Assembly: GCF_002288925.2 (NCBI RefSeq)
Contig: NW_022098067.1
Coordinates: 2,510,023 to 2,574,022, forward strand
From: Delphinapterus leucas
Taxonomy: Eukaryota > Chordata > Mammalia > Artiodactyla > Monodontidae
DNA: 64,000 nucleotides
Direction: 5' to 3'
A model generated the notes under the pieces. It was not told where the DNA came from. It was given only the letters and a program-made list of their open reading frames with translations, and searched no databases. This document shows positions 11,361 through 22,500 of this stretch, piece by piece. Position 1 is the stretch's first letter; each line of letters starts with the position of its first letter. The position numbers and the translations under genes are program-made.

Positions 11361-12958
11361 ATGGGAACCTCACAATCGAAACCACATTCTAAGACGCCCC
11401 TGGGGTGTCTCCTAGCCAATTTTACAGCCCTCGGTTTCTCCCAAGATCTCCGTCGCCGACGGCTTATTTTCTATTCCACTGTGGCCTGGCCACAATATCC
11501 TCTAGACAATCAATTCTGAAGGGACTTGCAATTTTAACATCCTCCGTGATCTAGATAATTACTGCCGCAGGACGGGCAAATGGTCTGAGGTCCCCTATGT
11601 CCAGGTTTTTTGGTATTTGCGCTCCCGCCCCTCCCTTTGCGTCAATTGTTCTACCTCTCAAATCCTCCTTGCCAAACAAACATCTCCTCCATCCAAAACC
11701 TCAATCCCCTTGGATTCCTCCCCACTAACTGACCCTCCCGAATCTCTTACCACTCCCCCCTTCAGAACTCCTCTCCAACCTCCACCCTACCCTGAAGCGG
11801 TCCCTCCTCCTCCCGAACCCGCTCCGGCCCCTCCAACCATTCCCCCGCCTCCCTTGACGGTTTCTCCTCCCACGCTCCTTGCTTCGTCAATTAGTGCACA
11901 TACACGCTCTCAGGACTCCCAAGATTCAAATCTCCTCTGCCCTCTGAGGGAGGTAGCAGGAGCGGAAGGATTAGTTAGAGTTCATGTTCCCTTTTCCCTC
12001 CAAGATCTCTCTCAAATAGAAAAGGCGATTAGGCTCCTTTTCTGCCGACTCTTCCCGCTACATCAAAGAATTTCACTACCTCTCTCAAGCTTACGATCTA
12101 ACCTGGCATGATATCTTTGTGATCCTATCTTCTACTCTGACCCCTGATGAGAGGGAAAGAATTCAAACTGCTGCCCGAAACCATGCAGATCAGGTTCACC
12201 TTACCGACAACTCCATGCCTGTCGGAACGACTGCCGTACCTGGCACCAATCCAGGCTGGACTTATCAGGATGGCCAAGATGGCCATCGTAAACACAACCT
12301 CATGATCCAATGCCTCTTGGCTGGCATGCAGGCTGCCGCTCATAAGGCAGTCCATTTTGAAAAACTAAAAGAGATAACCCAAGAACCTAACGAAAATCCA
12401 GCTATCTTTCTCAATCACCTTACAGAGGCCTTAATTCTCTACACCCGGCTGGATCCCGACACCCCAGCAGGGGCAGCGGTCCTAGCCACCCATTTTATCA
12501 CCCAATCGGCCCCGGACATCCGAAAGAAATTAAAACGGGCAGAAGACGGCCCTCAAACCCCTATTCGAGATCTGGTAAAAATGGCCTTTAAAGTCTATAA
12601 TGGTCATGAGGATTTGGCAGAATCCAGCTGACAGGCTCGGATGCACCAGAAGGTGGCCCTCCAAACCCAAGCTCTTGTAGCTGCCCTAAGGCCGTCCATC
12701 TCCCATGGATCACAGTATCCACAGGGTCCGCAAAAGGCAACCCCGCCAGAGGCCTGCTTCAAATGCGGAAAAGAAGGCCACTGGGCTTGCCAATGTCCCA
12801 ATCCCCGACCTCCTTCTAAGCCCTGTCCCAGCTGTGGGCTAACGGGCCACTGGAAGAGTGACTGCCCTATGACTGGCCCTCCCTCAGCATCTCCACGCGG
12901 GGGGCAGGATGACCCAACAGCATTACCACTCGAACTGCTGGGATTGGCTGACGACTGA
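11361..12958 (+). pseudogene. gag: ERV gag pseudogene (matrix, proline-rich, capsid, nucleocapsid)
   Basis: The first ATG at 11361 is followed by MGTSQSK, a myristoylation-type Gly-2 start. The frame breaks at 11517-11519. A second frame (about 11617-12111) holds a matrix end and a long proline-rich segment like a p12-type linker. After another shift near 12100, a frame from about 12119 carries the capsid. It has a TGA at 12629-12631 but continues in the same frame into nucleocapsid with two CX2CX4HX4C zinc knuckles (starting CFKCGKEGH at about residue 39 and CPSCGLTGH at about 66 of the segment from 12641). The frame ends at TGA 12956-12958. Two knuckles rather than one separates it from murine-leukaemia-type gag. 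Confidence 0.9.
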
Positions 12959-13411
12959 CGGTGCCCAGACTCGAAGACCCCCATCACCCTTGCCGAGCCC
13001 AGGGTAACGCTACAGGTAGCGGGTAAGTCCATCTCATTTCTGGTGGACACGGGGGCTACATATTTGGTCCTGCCTACTTATTCCGGGCCAGTTTCTCCTT
13101 CCCAGATCTCGGTCATGGGTATTGATGGCAAACCATCCTTCCCACTCCAGACCGGTCCACTCCCATATCATACCGAAGGACTCCCTTTTACTCATTCTTT
13201 CTTAGTCATACCATCCTGCCCAGTTCCCTTGCTAGGCTGAGATGTCCTTTTCCACTTAGGGGCCTCCCTCCAGCTGGTTAGACTTGACCCTAAGGTCTCC
13301 TCCTCCCAACTCCTGCTTCCTCTTCTCGGCCTGTCTCTAGAACCCTCCCCCTCCTATCCCCCTTTTCCAATCACACCGAACCCAATCAATCCCCGTCTGG
13401 GATACTTCTAA
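12959..13411 (+). pseudogene. pro: ERV protease pseudogene
   Basis: This follows in the same frame as gag, directly after the gag TGA, as in gammaretroviruses where pro-pol is made by stop-codon readthrough. The retropepsin active site is intact as FLVDTGAT (about 13034-13057), and a flap-like VMGIDG segment follows. A TGA at 13238-13240 cuts the C-terminal part, which continues in frame (DVLFHLGA...) to a TAA near 13411. Confidence 0.85.
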
Positions 13412-14222
13412 GCCCATAATAGCAACACACTATTCCCCTGTCCTCATCCGCCTAAAGGACCCCTCCAAATTTCCAACAAGGCCCCAATTTCCCATCTCTG
13501 AGACTCACCTTAGGGGCTTACAACCTATTATCACCAGACTCCTAAACCAGGGACTCCTCATCCCCACGGACTCTCCCTGCAACACCCCCATCCTGCCTGT
13601 CTGCAAGGCCTCTGGGGATTATCGCCTGATCCAGGACCTCCGACTAATCAATGAGACCATAATTCCTCTCCACCCAGTAGTACCAAACCCATACACCTTG
13701 CTCTCCCATAGCCCCCCATCCACAGCCCACTTTACGGTTCTGGATCTCAAAGATGCCTTTTTCACTATCCCCCTACATCCCGACTCCTATTTCCTCTTCG
13801 CCTTTACCTGGACGGATCCGGATACTCATACTTCCAGTCAGCTCACCTGGACAGTTCTTCCCCAGGACTTCCACGACAGTCCTCACCTCTTTGGTCAGGT
13901 GCTGGCACGGGACCTCACTTCCCGCTCCCTTACCCCCAGCACACTCCTTCAATATGTAGATGACCTCCTCCTTTGTAGCCCATCCCTCAGCCTCTCAAGA
14001 CAACATACTGCAGATCTCCTCAATTACCTTGGCTCTCGCAGTTATCGGGTCTCCCCAGCCAAGGCTCAGTTATCTGTATCTTCTGTAACCTACCTGGGGC
14101 TCCACCTTACCCCTACCACAAAAGGTCTAACAGCCGATCGCACCCGGATTATCCGTGAACTCCAGCCTCCAGAAACAGCGGAACAAATTCTCTCCTTTTT
14201 GGGCCTTATAGGATTTTTCTGA
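13398..14222 (+). pseudogene. pol: ERV reverse transcriptase domain
   Basis: This is an open stretch of about 275 codons in a new frame relative to pro. It contains the fingers region (YRLIQDLR, about 13620), the palm Asp in VLDLKDAFF, LPQ, and the catalytic YVDD box (13954-13965), then the thumb. The open frame ends at TGA 14220-14222, which interrupts the connection region; in-frame homology continues beyond. The frame change relative to pro near 13390-13400 means pro and RT could not be made as one protein. Confidence 0.9.
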
Positions 14223-15020
14223 CACTGGATCCCTAACTTTGCTCTCCTCACTAAACCCTTATATCTAGCCACTAAAGAAACCCTTCAAGGACCCCTCACC
14301 TCTCCTTCTGCCGTTCAGCAGGCCTTTCTCACCCTCCGTAATGCTCTGATATCTTCTCCTCCCCTTTCTCTGCCCAATCCAAACTGACCTTTTCAGCTTT
14401 TTGTGGATGAATGGGCCAGAATAGCCACTGGACTCCTTGCCCAGCCTGTAGGGCCTTCCTACCACCCCATGGCTTACCTCTCCAAACAGCTAGACCCAAC
14501 CATTCAGGGATGGCAACCATGCCTTCGGGCCCTAGCAGCGCAGCCAAACTGACCAAATGAACACTCAAACTGACTCTGGCCCACCCACTAACAGTGTTTT
14601 CCTCCCACCGGCTGGTCGACCTTCTAGGCCACAAGTCTCTCTCCCTCCTGGGCCCCTCCTGCATCCAGGAGTTCCACCTACTATTCATTGAAAACCCAGC
14701 TATTTCTCTTGAAGCCTGAACCCGGCTTCCCTCCTGCCTATCTCTGGCACTGGGGGTTTTCCATCCCATTCCTGCCCTCATGTCATAGAACCCTTCAAAC
14801 CACCAAGAGAGGGACTCTGACACCCCTCTTTCAAATCCGGACCGCACTCTCTTTGTGGACAGTAGCTCAATACTCTGTCCTGATGGACGCCGACAGGCAG
14901 CCTATGCGGTGGTAACTATCTCAACTATTATCAAGGCTAACAGCCTCCCAGAAGGGACAACCTCTCAAAGGGCTTAACTGATAGCACTCACGCGGGCCCT
15001 TGACCTCTCTAAGGGCCAAA
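14223..15020 (+). pseudogene. pol: ERV connection/RNase H remnant
   Basis: Continues the RT frame (HWIPNF, LTKPLY motifs) with further TGA stops near 14384 and 14551, then reaches an RNase H segment with a VDSS-type first catalytic block near 14855 (in a shifted frame). The domain stops about 15020, where sequence changes to env TM. No integrase zinc finger or DDE core is present. Confidence 0.75.
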
Positions 15021-15611
15021 GAGCCATCTTTCTCCCTATGGTCGCAGGCATTTCCCTAGCCTCCTCTCTCATTGCTTCAGGCATCGGGGGAGGAGCCCTA
15101 ACACACAGTGTCTCAACATCCCGTGACCTAGAACAGAAACTCCAGCTAGCCATCGAGGCTTCTGCCACCTCCATCACCTCCCTCCAGCGCCAGATCACCT
15201 CAGTAGCTCAAGTTGCCCTCCAAAATCGATGAGCCCTGGATCTCCTGACGGCTGACAAAGGAGGTACCTGCCTCTTCCTACAGGAAGAATGCTGATATTA
15301 CATCAATGAAACAGGATTCGAAGGCAATGTAAGACAACGTAAAAGCCCTCCATCGCTTAAGAGAAGAACTCCAACGCAAACACCAACAGTCCGCCCCCCC
15401 AATTCCCGATTGGTGGCGATCCACCCTCTATACCTGGCTAACACCAATCTTAGGCCCCTTAATTCTCATCTGTATCTTGTTCATGCTTGCTCCCTGTTTG
15501 CTTAGGTTCCTTTGCAGGCGCATGGAGGAAGTCTCTCGGGTGGCCACAAACCAAATGCTCCTCAGTCCTTACACCTTGCTTCCTACAGAACCCCTCACTG
15601 GTCTCCCCTAA
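15021..15611 (+). pseudogene. env: ERV env transmembrane subunit remnant
   Basis: Only the TM half is present. A hydrophobic Gly/Ala/Ser-rich fusion-peptide-like segment at the start (about 15040-15100) is followed by a heptad-repeat region. A TGA at 15230-15232 falls at the start of the conserved disulfide/immunosuppressive-type region. Its CX6C pair is visible, but the following Cys codon position is a stop (about 15292-15294). A membrane-spanning segment (about 15440-15500) and cytoplasmic tail follow, ending at TAA 15609-15611. With the surface subunit deleted and several stops it cannot encode a functional envelope. Confidence 0.82.
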
Positions 15612-15712
15612 GCCTTGGACCTCTGGTCGCCCGACTCCCCTTTCAACGCCCCCATTCAGCATGAAGTAGCCAGAGATCAGAACGCCGCCCCATTACACCA
15701 AAGATGTCAGGA
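15612..15712 (+). other. Env-to-3' LTR spacer
   Basis: A short untranslated stretch where a polypurine tract should lie. Only a weak purine-rich segment precedes the LTR (about 15699-15712), so the tract is degraded or unusual. Confidence 0.5.
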
Positions 15713-16130
15713 TGTAAGGCCAACTGGCCCGAGGCAGGGGAACACAATCAAATTCACAGGTTGCATCAGACCGAAATTCTCCGGACCACCCAGTTCCAGA
15801 AACTGCCCTGGAGACATCCCGGACCACCCAGTTCCAGAAACTGACCTGGGGACTTTGAATGCAGCCCAGCCTTCCCGCCTTTCAAGGGGCGGGACTAACA
15901 GTCCCCCAGGATACCCAAAAAGACCACCAAATAAGGAATACCCTGCACCCTCCCAGATTCACCGCACCCCTTTCCCTTCTTCCCCTATAAAGTCTTGCCC
16001 AACCCTCACCCGAGTGCGACTTCTCTCGCCCCTTTCTCTTGGACCAGTGAACCTCGCCTGGGAGCACTCCCTAATAAAGTTCACTTGAAGCTTTCCTGTG
16101 TTTCGTGGTTTGTTAAGATCCGACCTTACA
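15713..16130 (+). repeat. 3' LTR
   Basis: The 418-bp partner of the 5' LTR runs from TGTAAGGCC to CCTTACA. TATAAA is at 15986-15991 and AATAAA at 16073-16078. It has two copies of the 38-bp U3 unit, one fewer than the 5' LTR, and lacks about 5 bp near its end (about 16106). About 20 substitutions separate the LTRs, many at CpG sites. Confidence 0.92.
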
Positions 16131-16135
16131 AGTAT
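16131..16135. repeat. Right target-site duplication of the provirus (AGTAT)
   Basis: Matches 10551-10555 exactly. Confidence 0.9.
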
Positions 16136-17082
16136 ATTTTCTATTAACCCTATGTGCCATTGCAAAAAACTGAATTTCTCTTTCAAGTGAGGCAGTTTAT
16201 AATAGTTTCAATATTAAACTAACAAAAGCAGCTGGACTATCACATTGAGAGTGCATTGGGAAAATCATGGACTTTTACACATATTTTATGTCAGAAAGGA
16301 AACTTCAAGACCTTTGACACAAAACTTCTCCTCTTATGTAAGCCCTGGAGTGGTCAGCTGGTTATTTCACATCACAGAACGAGCTACTGTAAGATTTCTG
16401 TCTAAACCTCTAGTTTGCTGGCTTCTAGTTCTGGGCATTTTCTACTACACTGGTAAATGCTGTAGCTCATTTTCTTTTTAATTTTACTGTTCAAACTATT
16501 TCACCTCCCTATGTCTTATTTTGTTGACACAGTATGTCTATGAGACCACTTAACTAGACTGGCTTTTAAAAATATGAATTTGAACTCCAAAATATATCTA
16601 TTTTTTGTTTTAGGGCCATCTTAGGATGAAATTAAGTGCAGTAACAAAGAAGAATAGCAGTCCATTTCTAATTTAAATTTTAATTCCTAAAATTTACCCT
16701 TTCAACTAAAATGCTTACTTTTTAAATTTAAAACCATAATATAAACTATTTTATATGCCTAAATTTAGTGGCATTTCAGAAGCTCAGCTGATTTCTCTGG
16801 CTTGAACTTGTTAATGACATTAAAAATAAACAACATCTTTAAAATAAGTGAAAGAAAAACAATTTCCTCATATTCAAATAATAAATTTATGAAAAATTAC
16901 CATTTAAAGTCTTACTTATTTGCCATGAAAATAATTGAAAACACTTATTTTTCATCTAAACTGATTCCAATCTCATTAAAATTTCACAGTAAGTTAAAGA
17001 GGCAATGTAGAACTAAAGAGTTATATCACAGATTATTAAGCCATGCTTCCCATATGAAGCAAGTGCCCAGTCTTTCTAGGTC
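16136..17082. other. AT-rich unique sequence
   Basis: No gene or clear repeat recognised. A roughly 78-codon open frame at 16245-16481 has no recognisable feature. Confidence 0.5.
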
Positions 17083-17092
17083 AGGGTCCTAC

Positions 17093-17298
17093 TTTTTTTT
17101 TTTTTTCTGGTACGCGGGCCTCTCACTGTTGTGGCCTCTCCCGTTGCAGAGCACAGGCTCCGGACGCGCAGTCTCAGCGGCCATGACTCACGGGCCCAGC
17201 CGCTCCATGGCATGTGGGATCTTCCCGGACCGGGGCACGAACCCATGTCCCCTGCATTGGCAGGCAGGCCCTCAAACACTGCGTCACCAGGGAAGCCC
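17093..17298 (-). mobile_element. CHR-2-like cetacean SINE, antisense
   Basis: A poly-T start is followed by the reverse complement of the CHR-2 body and ends in the head complement 'caccagggaagccc'. AGGGTCCTAC occurs at 17083-17092 and again at 17299-17308, followed by T-runs, a clean target duplication. Open frames crossing it on either strand are artefacts. Confidence 0.93.
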
Positions 17299-17310
17299 AG
17301 GGTCCTACTT

Positions 17311-18180
17311 TTTAACACTGTTTCAATACCCCTTTTCACCATGATTTAATTGAGTAGCTATAACAGTATTTTAAGTTGATGCCCAATGTAACAGATGATG
17401 TGCATCACTTCACAAACCAGTGAAATATGCTAGAATGGAGCTGGTCACTGCATTCTTCCCACACTACTACAAGTCCCTTAGAGATAGGTAATTTGGGTCT
17501 TAAGATGCTGCCAAGTCATCAAATCATTTCAGAAAGCATCCTTATCTGCCACTACCGATACCTCATTACATTTAGTTAATAATCTAACATGAGACATACA
17601 TATATATGTCAACATGAAAAGGGAATAATGGAGCATCAGTTTTGTCACAGTGAACTATTAGGGCATTGCTATGATGCATAAGGTCCATCCTGTGAGTTCT
17701 CAGGCAACCTTCTACTTTGTGAAACAGAGATAGTAGAAATTACCACACAAAGGTGGGATTTGGATAGAAAATGGGGTGGAAGGAGATTCTTACAGGACTC
17801 AAAAATATGAAAAGTGATGTTTGTGGCACAAAAGGAGAATTTGAAGGCACAAGAATTAGTCAACTTGGCTAATGTCAGGAAAAGTAATTACAATTGCAAA
17901 TCCCCTAATGATAGGGGAAAACTTATGGTGATTAAAGTAGAGGATAGACAGAAAGTAGTTACTACACAACCGTAGCTCTTCAGAATTCCATTTATAGTGA
18001 TTGAAGGCAGGATCAGGTCTAGTGGAGAAGAAAGAATAGTTACTTTTGGAGGTGAACAGAAGAAGTTTTCCTCAATTTCTCCTAGATCCAACCAATGTTG
18101 TGTAACCATGAATGGACTGAGAAAAGTGCATGCGATTCTGGTTAAAGGGATCTGGAAATCTTTACAACTATTTCTATATG
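17311..18180. other. Unique sequence, no gene seen
   Basis: Mildly AT-rich DNA with no recognisable exon or repeat. Two overlapping open frames near 17900-18250 on opposite strands have no domain features. Confidence 0.5.
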
Positions 18181-18289
18181 ACAAGGTTAATACTTATACC
18201 CAAAGCAACCAAGTATATCACAAAATAAGAAAAATATCCTCTAATCTAAATGACTAATAAGTAGAGAGTCCTGAAGGAGAGCCATGCAT

Positions 18290-18810
18290 GAGTATGCATC
18301 TATTATATGACTAAAGGTAGCAGTTTAAATCCATGGGGAAAAATTGAAAAATGACTTGGAGATAATTGGTGATGCATTGGAAAAAAATTAACAGATGCCT
18401 ACCTCACATCATATAAAAAGGTGCATGCCAGAAGAAGTTAGGAAAAAATTCCAGAAAAAATATAAATTATAATACAGTATAGGAGAATATTTTTACATTT
18501 TTTGTGACATAGGCCTTTCTAAGCTTGACAAATATTAAGAGCTATAAGTAATTTGTATGAGTAATTTGCATTCATAAAATTGAAAAAAATTCATATAGAA
18601 TGATTGTACAGAGTTAAAAAAGTTCAACTGGCTAAAAATATTAACAAATTACATAATTAACAAATAATAGATACTGTTCATATAAATAAAACCTTTGTAG
18701 ATAAATATTTAATGATTATTGAAAACAGAGAAGAAGACATGAAAGATATCTATATAATGATATCATATATTGAGCATTTAACATCTTGGGCAGTATGTCA
18801 GGTACTTTAC
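18290..18810 (+). mobile_element. Possible ancient L1M fragment
   Basis: A-rich plus-strand sequence resembles a degraded L1 ORF2/3' region (repeated 'aaaaattgaaaaatgac', 'cctacctcacatcatataaaaagg'). No frame survives. The assignment rests on base composition and short blocks only. Confidence 0.35.
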
Positions 18811-18814
18811 ATAC

Positions 18815-18819
18815 ATCGT

Positions 18820-18856
<37 letters not shown>
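18815..18856. repeat. (GT)n microsatellite
   Basis: Uninterrupted TG dinucleotide run after 'catcgtgtgtatg'. Confidence 0.95.
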
Positions 18857-18857
<1 letters not shown>

Positions 18858-19050
18858 AACATTTATTAAGTATTTACTATGTGCCAGGCTCTATGCTTAG
18901 TGCTTGTTACTTATATCACTTAATCCTCACAGTATTCCTGTGAGGTAGGCATTCATCTCATTTTTATAGATTAAGAAAATGCACCTCAGTATAGTTAAAT
19001 ACTTTGCTCAGGTGTCCATATTAGTTAAACAGCAGAGTAATCAGACCACA
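18857..19050 (-). mobile_element. MIR SINE, antisense
   Basis: The plus strand follows the complement of the MIR consensus: 'tactatgtgccaggctctatgc', 'cttaatcctcacagtattcctgtgaggtaggca', 'tttttatagattaagaaaatg' and a final 'cagagtaatcagaccacag'. This is an old mammal-wide SINE. Confidence 0.85.
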
Positions 19051-19109
19051 GAGCATAAGTTTTTAACCTGTATATTATTTGAAATTGTAAACCTCTGTAT
19101 CAGGTGTTG

Positions 19110-19490
19110 ACTGAATTATGAAGCACCCATAATTTGGAAGACTAGGTAGTGACTAAACAAAATGAAGTAGGACTAAGTGTATTAACATGGAAAACTATTT
19201 CAGAACATGTTACTAAGTGGGGAAAATGTTACAGAACACAATGATGTATTTAAAAACCCTATGCCTAGATAAGTGCATATCTACCTCAAAAGTATGGAAA
19301 AGGTATTGAGAGGATACATACCATTTGTGAATATGGTTTTCCTTGAGGTCTGGAGTGGGATAAAAAGGAAAGGAGATCAATAAGACCTTCCCAAAAGTTG
19401 TTCTAAGAGTTTCTTAACATTTGAAATTTTACAAAGAAATGTAAGCTTATATTACAAATATTTTTTAAAAAATTAAAAACACACTGGGCA
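19110..19490 (+). mobile_element. Probable L1M 3' end
   Basis: The layout resembles an L1M 3' UTR: 'ttactaagtggggaaaatg', 'ccctatgcctagataag', 'ggttttccttgaggtctggagtgggat' and an A-rich end after 'aagcttatattacaaat'. Fairly weak similarity. Confidence 0.45.
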
Positions 19491-21540
19491 GTCAAAGTTA
19501 TGAACAGATTCTTTAGAGTGAGATTTCCTAGGAATTGTAAGTCTGTGTGCAGTGTACATGAATAATGTTTGGTACAGATAATATGCCATTGCTAAAGGAA
19601 TAAATTCAAATGGGGCATGTCAAAATACTCTGTGAAATAGAACCTGCTATAACAGTGTTAATTTTGATTAGTGTACAATATACTTATGGTTGTTTAGTTA
19701 AGAATTAATTTGTGGAATCTTTGGGACATTTTTATGACTGATTAATCTAATGATAAATAATTATCTTATGCACCAGCATCTTAATGTATTTAAGAATGTT
19801 TTATCAAAATATGTTTTTAGACTCTGCAGATGTTTTACTTTGATGGGTCTAGAATGGGTTAAAATATATCATCTAGAGCAAGCTTAATTCCTTTCCCCCA
19901 CACACATTATACTCTATTAATTTCCCTTAAAGTAGAAGTCTCCCTGAGATTTTTCTCTACAAGTCCACTTTTTGACCTTCAGGTCAGTAAGTGAGGCTCA
20001 TATTTCCTTTGCTGTAATTCTTTCATGCACCCAGTTTATCGTTTCCACCTTGAGATGCCATTACAAGTGAAGCTGAGTTATTATATACCAAATTGAAATG
20101 AACCAGGAAATGTGTTTCTCAGAATATTTCACAATTCCCGATGCAGGTACAGGCCCTAATAGAATCCCCAAAATTGCCATCAAAGTTCAGATTGAATATG
20201 AGCCATGGAATGCTTCTATTCACATTGGAAATATCTATCACTACCCTGCATTTGGCATGGGGTTAATTTAAACCTGAGGTCTTAATCAGTTGAGTTGCTA
20301 TTTGGATATCTATAAATAATGTACATCTGAATTTATCTGTGATCAGTCTTTGTTGTCTTTCAGTATCACAATGACTTTTATTGCTCAATTGAAACGCATG
20401 TGAAAAGGTAGAGGTTTTTCAACACTTCTTGGCTATTCTTGTTTTGTTTTGTTTTTGTTTTTGTTTTAACATCTTACTGAAGTACAGTAGCATATACATA
20501 GAAAAGGGTAAGTATCGTAGTATACAGCTCAATGATTTTCACAAACCAACACATAGATAAAATAATAGACCATACCGGAATCCCAACTTGGTGTTATCGC
20601 TGTCCGCGAAGGAATTTCAGGGAAGCTGCCACAAAAGTTCTCAGTTGTTTCCATATCAAACTTGATGTTTCTTAAGAGGAAGCCTGAAAGTAGGCAAAAC
20701 CTACTGCTTCTCTCTGCCAATCAATGGTCATGCATATGCTTGTATGTGCTTTCAGTACATGAGAATATGATTTTGTGCTACAAGTAATATGATTTTTTTC
20801 TTCTCTTCAATCTATCACATTTTACTTGAGTGCCTCCTAATACAAAATTGAAATAGAAAAATGCTGGCAAGAGCATCTGGTAAATGGCATTGTTGGGCTC
20901 TATGCCATTGTACTTGAATGACAGGCTTAGAAGAGCAGGTGTGGTACTATCAACAAACACAACTGGCACATCTTGTAAGAGTCTTCTAAAATCTAAAGAA
21001 GCCATCTTCATTGCACAAATATAATTTAATGTTCCATTGACACTCACAGGGAACCAAGAATTTGAAAGAAAGAAAATTGGGTGCTTGATATTAATTGCAT
21101 GGAGTCAAAAAAGACTCATGAGTTCCTCATTTTATTTTATATTTAAAAAATCTATACTTGTAGGTTTTTTTAATTATAGAAATTCAGTATTTACAAATTT
21201 TGAAAAAATAGTATGATGAAACCCATTATTTAATCTCCCAATTTCAATCTTCTTTCATCTATGACCCTACCTCCATCTATCCTTTCCTCATGGATTATTC
21301 AAACAAATCTAAAATATTACATACTTTTATTAAAGGATATTTATTATGTATACATAAAATATAACACTTTTAAAACATAACTGCAATATTCTTTTTTATT
21401 ATGCCTAAAATATGCATGAAAACAATATCTCAATAACACCAAATATTTAGACAGAGTTCAAATAAATATATCCATTTCATAACTGTTAAAGGATTTTTAA
21501 TAATTAATGTTCTGATAAGTTCTACATATTGCAATTTGTT
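19491..21540. other. Unique/very old sequence, no gene seen
   Basis: No exon recognised. A segment at about 20455-20580 (T-rich, then 'aacatcttactgaagtacag') resembles the 3' end of an old L1 in antisense. The rest is unclassified. Confidence 0.45.
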
Positions 21541-21544
21541 GGTA

Positions 21545-21930
21545 AGTTTCTTTTAATCTATAGATTTGATTTTCTGTCTCTCCCCGCGCCACCCTCTCGC
21601 TCTCTCTAACTCTTGTTCTCACTCTTTCTCAATTTCTTACAATTTATTTATTGTTGACTCAGGTGGTTTTCCACAATGTGGTTTTGGCTGTTTTCATCCC
21701 TGGGGTGTTATTTAACATGCTCTTCTGTCCCTTGTTATTGTTAGACTTAGAAGCTTGATCACATTCTGGAATGTGGTACTGTGTATTCCAGCAGGAAACA
21801 CATATAGTCTAGCTTTCTCTCCTTTTTGTGGTTTTTAGCTGTTATTGGTAACCGTTTCCTGCATCTCTGTTTCTCTTGGATTTAAAAGTGGTGATATTCT
21901 GACTCTACTATTTTTCATTTACAGTTTTTA
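21545..21930 (-). mobile_element. Possible ancient L1M fragment, antisense
   Basis: A T-rich plus strand with 'ttatttaacatgctcttctgtccc' and 'gacttagaagcttgatcac' resembles the complement of a known old L1M internal block. Divergence is high. Confidence 0.4.
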
Positions 21931-22199
21931 ATACTTCCTTAAAGAGAAATTCTGGTGCTCAATTATTTAGTTGCACTTAAGTACAGTTCACATTGGAAAA
22001 GCTGGATACACACTTGTTTTTTTCTCTTTATGTATCAGTTTTCAAATAATTCTTCTAGATCCTCAAATGTGGCTAAAGTGCACTCAATCCTAGCTCTTCC
22101 ACTTAAAAACTGTGTAACACTGAGAAAATCACTTTTCCTCCCTGTATGTATGTGAATCTGGTAACGATTTGGGGCATTATACATGTAAAAAATTAATAA

Positions 22200-22500
22200 A
22201 TAGGAACAGTTGAATTGAGTTGGGGCATGAGAGCCCAACATGAGGAAGAAAGAGTTTTTTTCTTTCCTGGCAAGGACTCATCCAATCAAAAGCCATTGAG
22301 TCTTTGTTTACAATAGCCCTCCTCACTTTCTTTTTCTACCTATAAAAGCATCCTCCTTCTCTTGCTGTGAAGAAACTACCACATGGCTTGCCATAGTGAC
22401 AGATCCCAAATTACAATTCTCTACTGATCCTATATAAGCTATCTTCGCTGGAAAAATATCTGGCAGTCTATTTGTTTCAGGTCAGCAGATGTAATGTGTA
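22200..22500 (+). mobile_element. Possible old LTR relic
   Basis: The stretch has an LTR-like order: a 'tataaaagc' promoter-like box at about 22342, a downstream 'tatataagctatcttcgctgg' segment and 'ctatttgtttcaggtcagcag' at its end. No matching partner or target duplication was seen. The boundaries are guesses. Confidence 0.3.

Larger units (their letters stand above)
10556..16130 (+). mobile_element. Class I (gammaretrovirus-like) endogenous provirus, tRNA-Phe type, internally deleted
   Basis: A 5.6-kb provirus with LTRs at both ends is flanked by AGTAT duplications. Order: LTR, primer-binding site, gag remnant with proline-rich, capsid and two-knuckle nucleocapsid parts, aspartic protease, reverse transcriptase with YVDD, RNase H remnant, TM part of env, LTR. 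Integrase and the env surface unit are missing, and pol runs directly into the env TM sequence near 15010-15040. All genes carry stops or frameshifts. LTRs differ at about 5% of aligned positions (counted by eye), so the insertion is neither recent nor very ancient. The Phe-type primer site suggests affinity with ERV-F/Fc-like gammaretroviruses; this placement is inference. Confidence 0.93.

Noticed and set aside
11213..11419. Minus-strand open frames across the ERV leader and gag
   Set aside because: GC-rich shadow frames; viral homology is on the plus strand only.
15021..15611. Candidate domesticated envelope (syncytin-like)
   Set aside because: The surface subunit is deleted and several stops cut the TM part, including one in the conserved cysteine motif.
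16802..17344. 180-codon open frame, plus strand
   Set aside because: Its second half is antisense CHR-2 SINE and the first half has no domain or conserved pattern.
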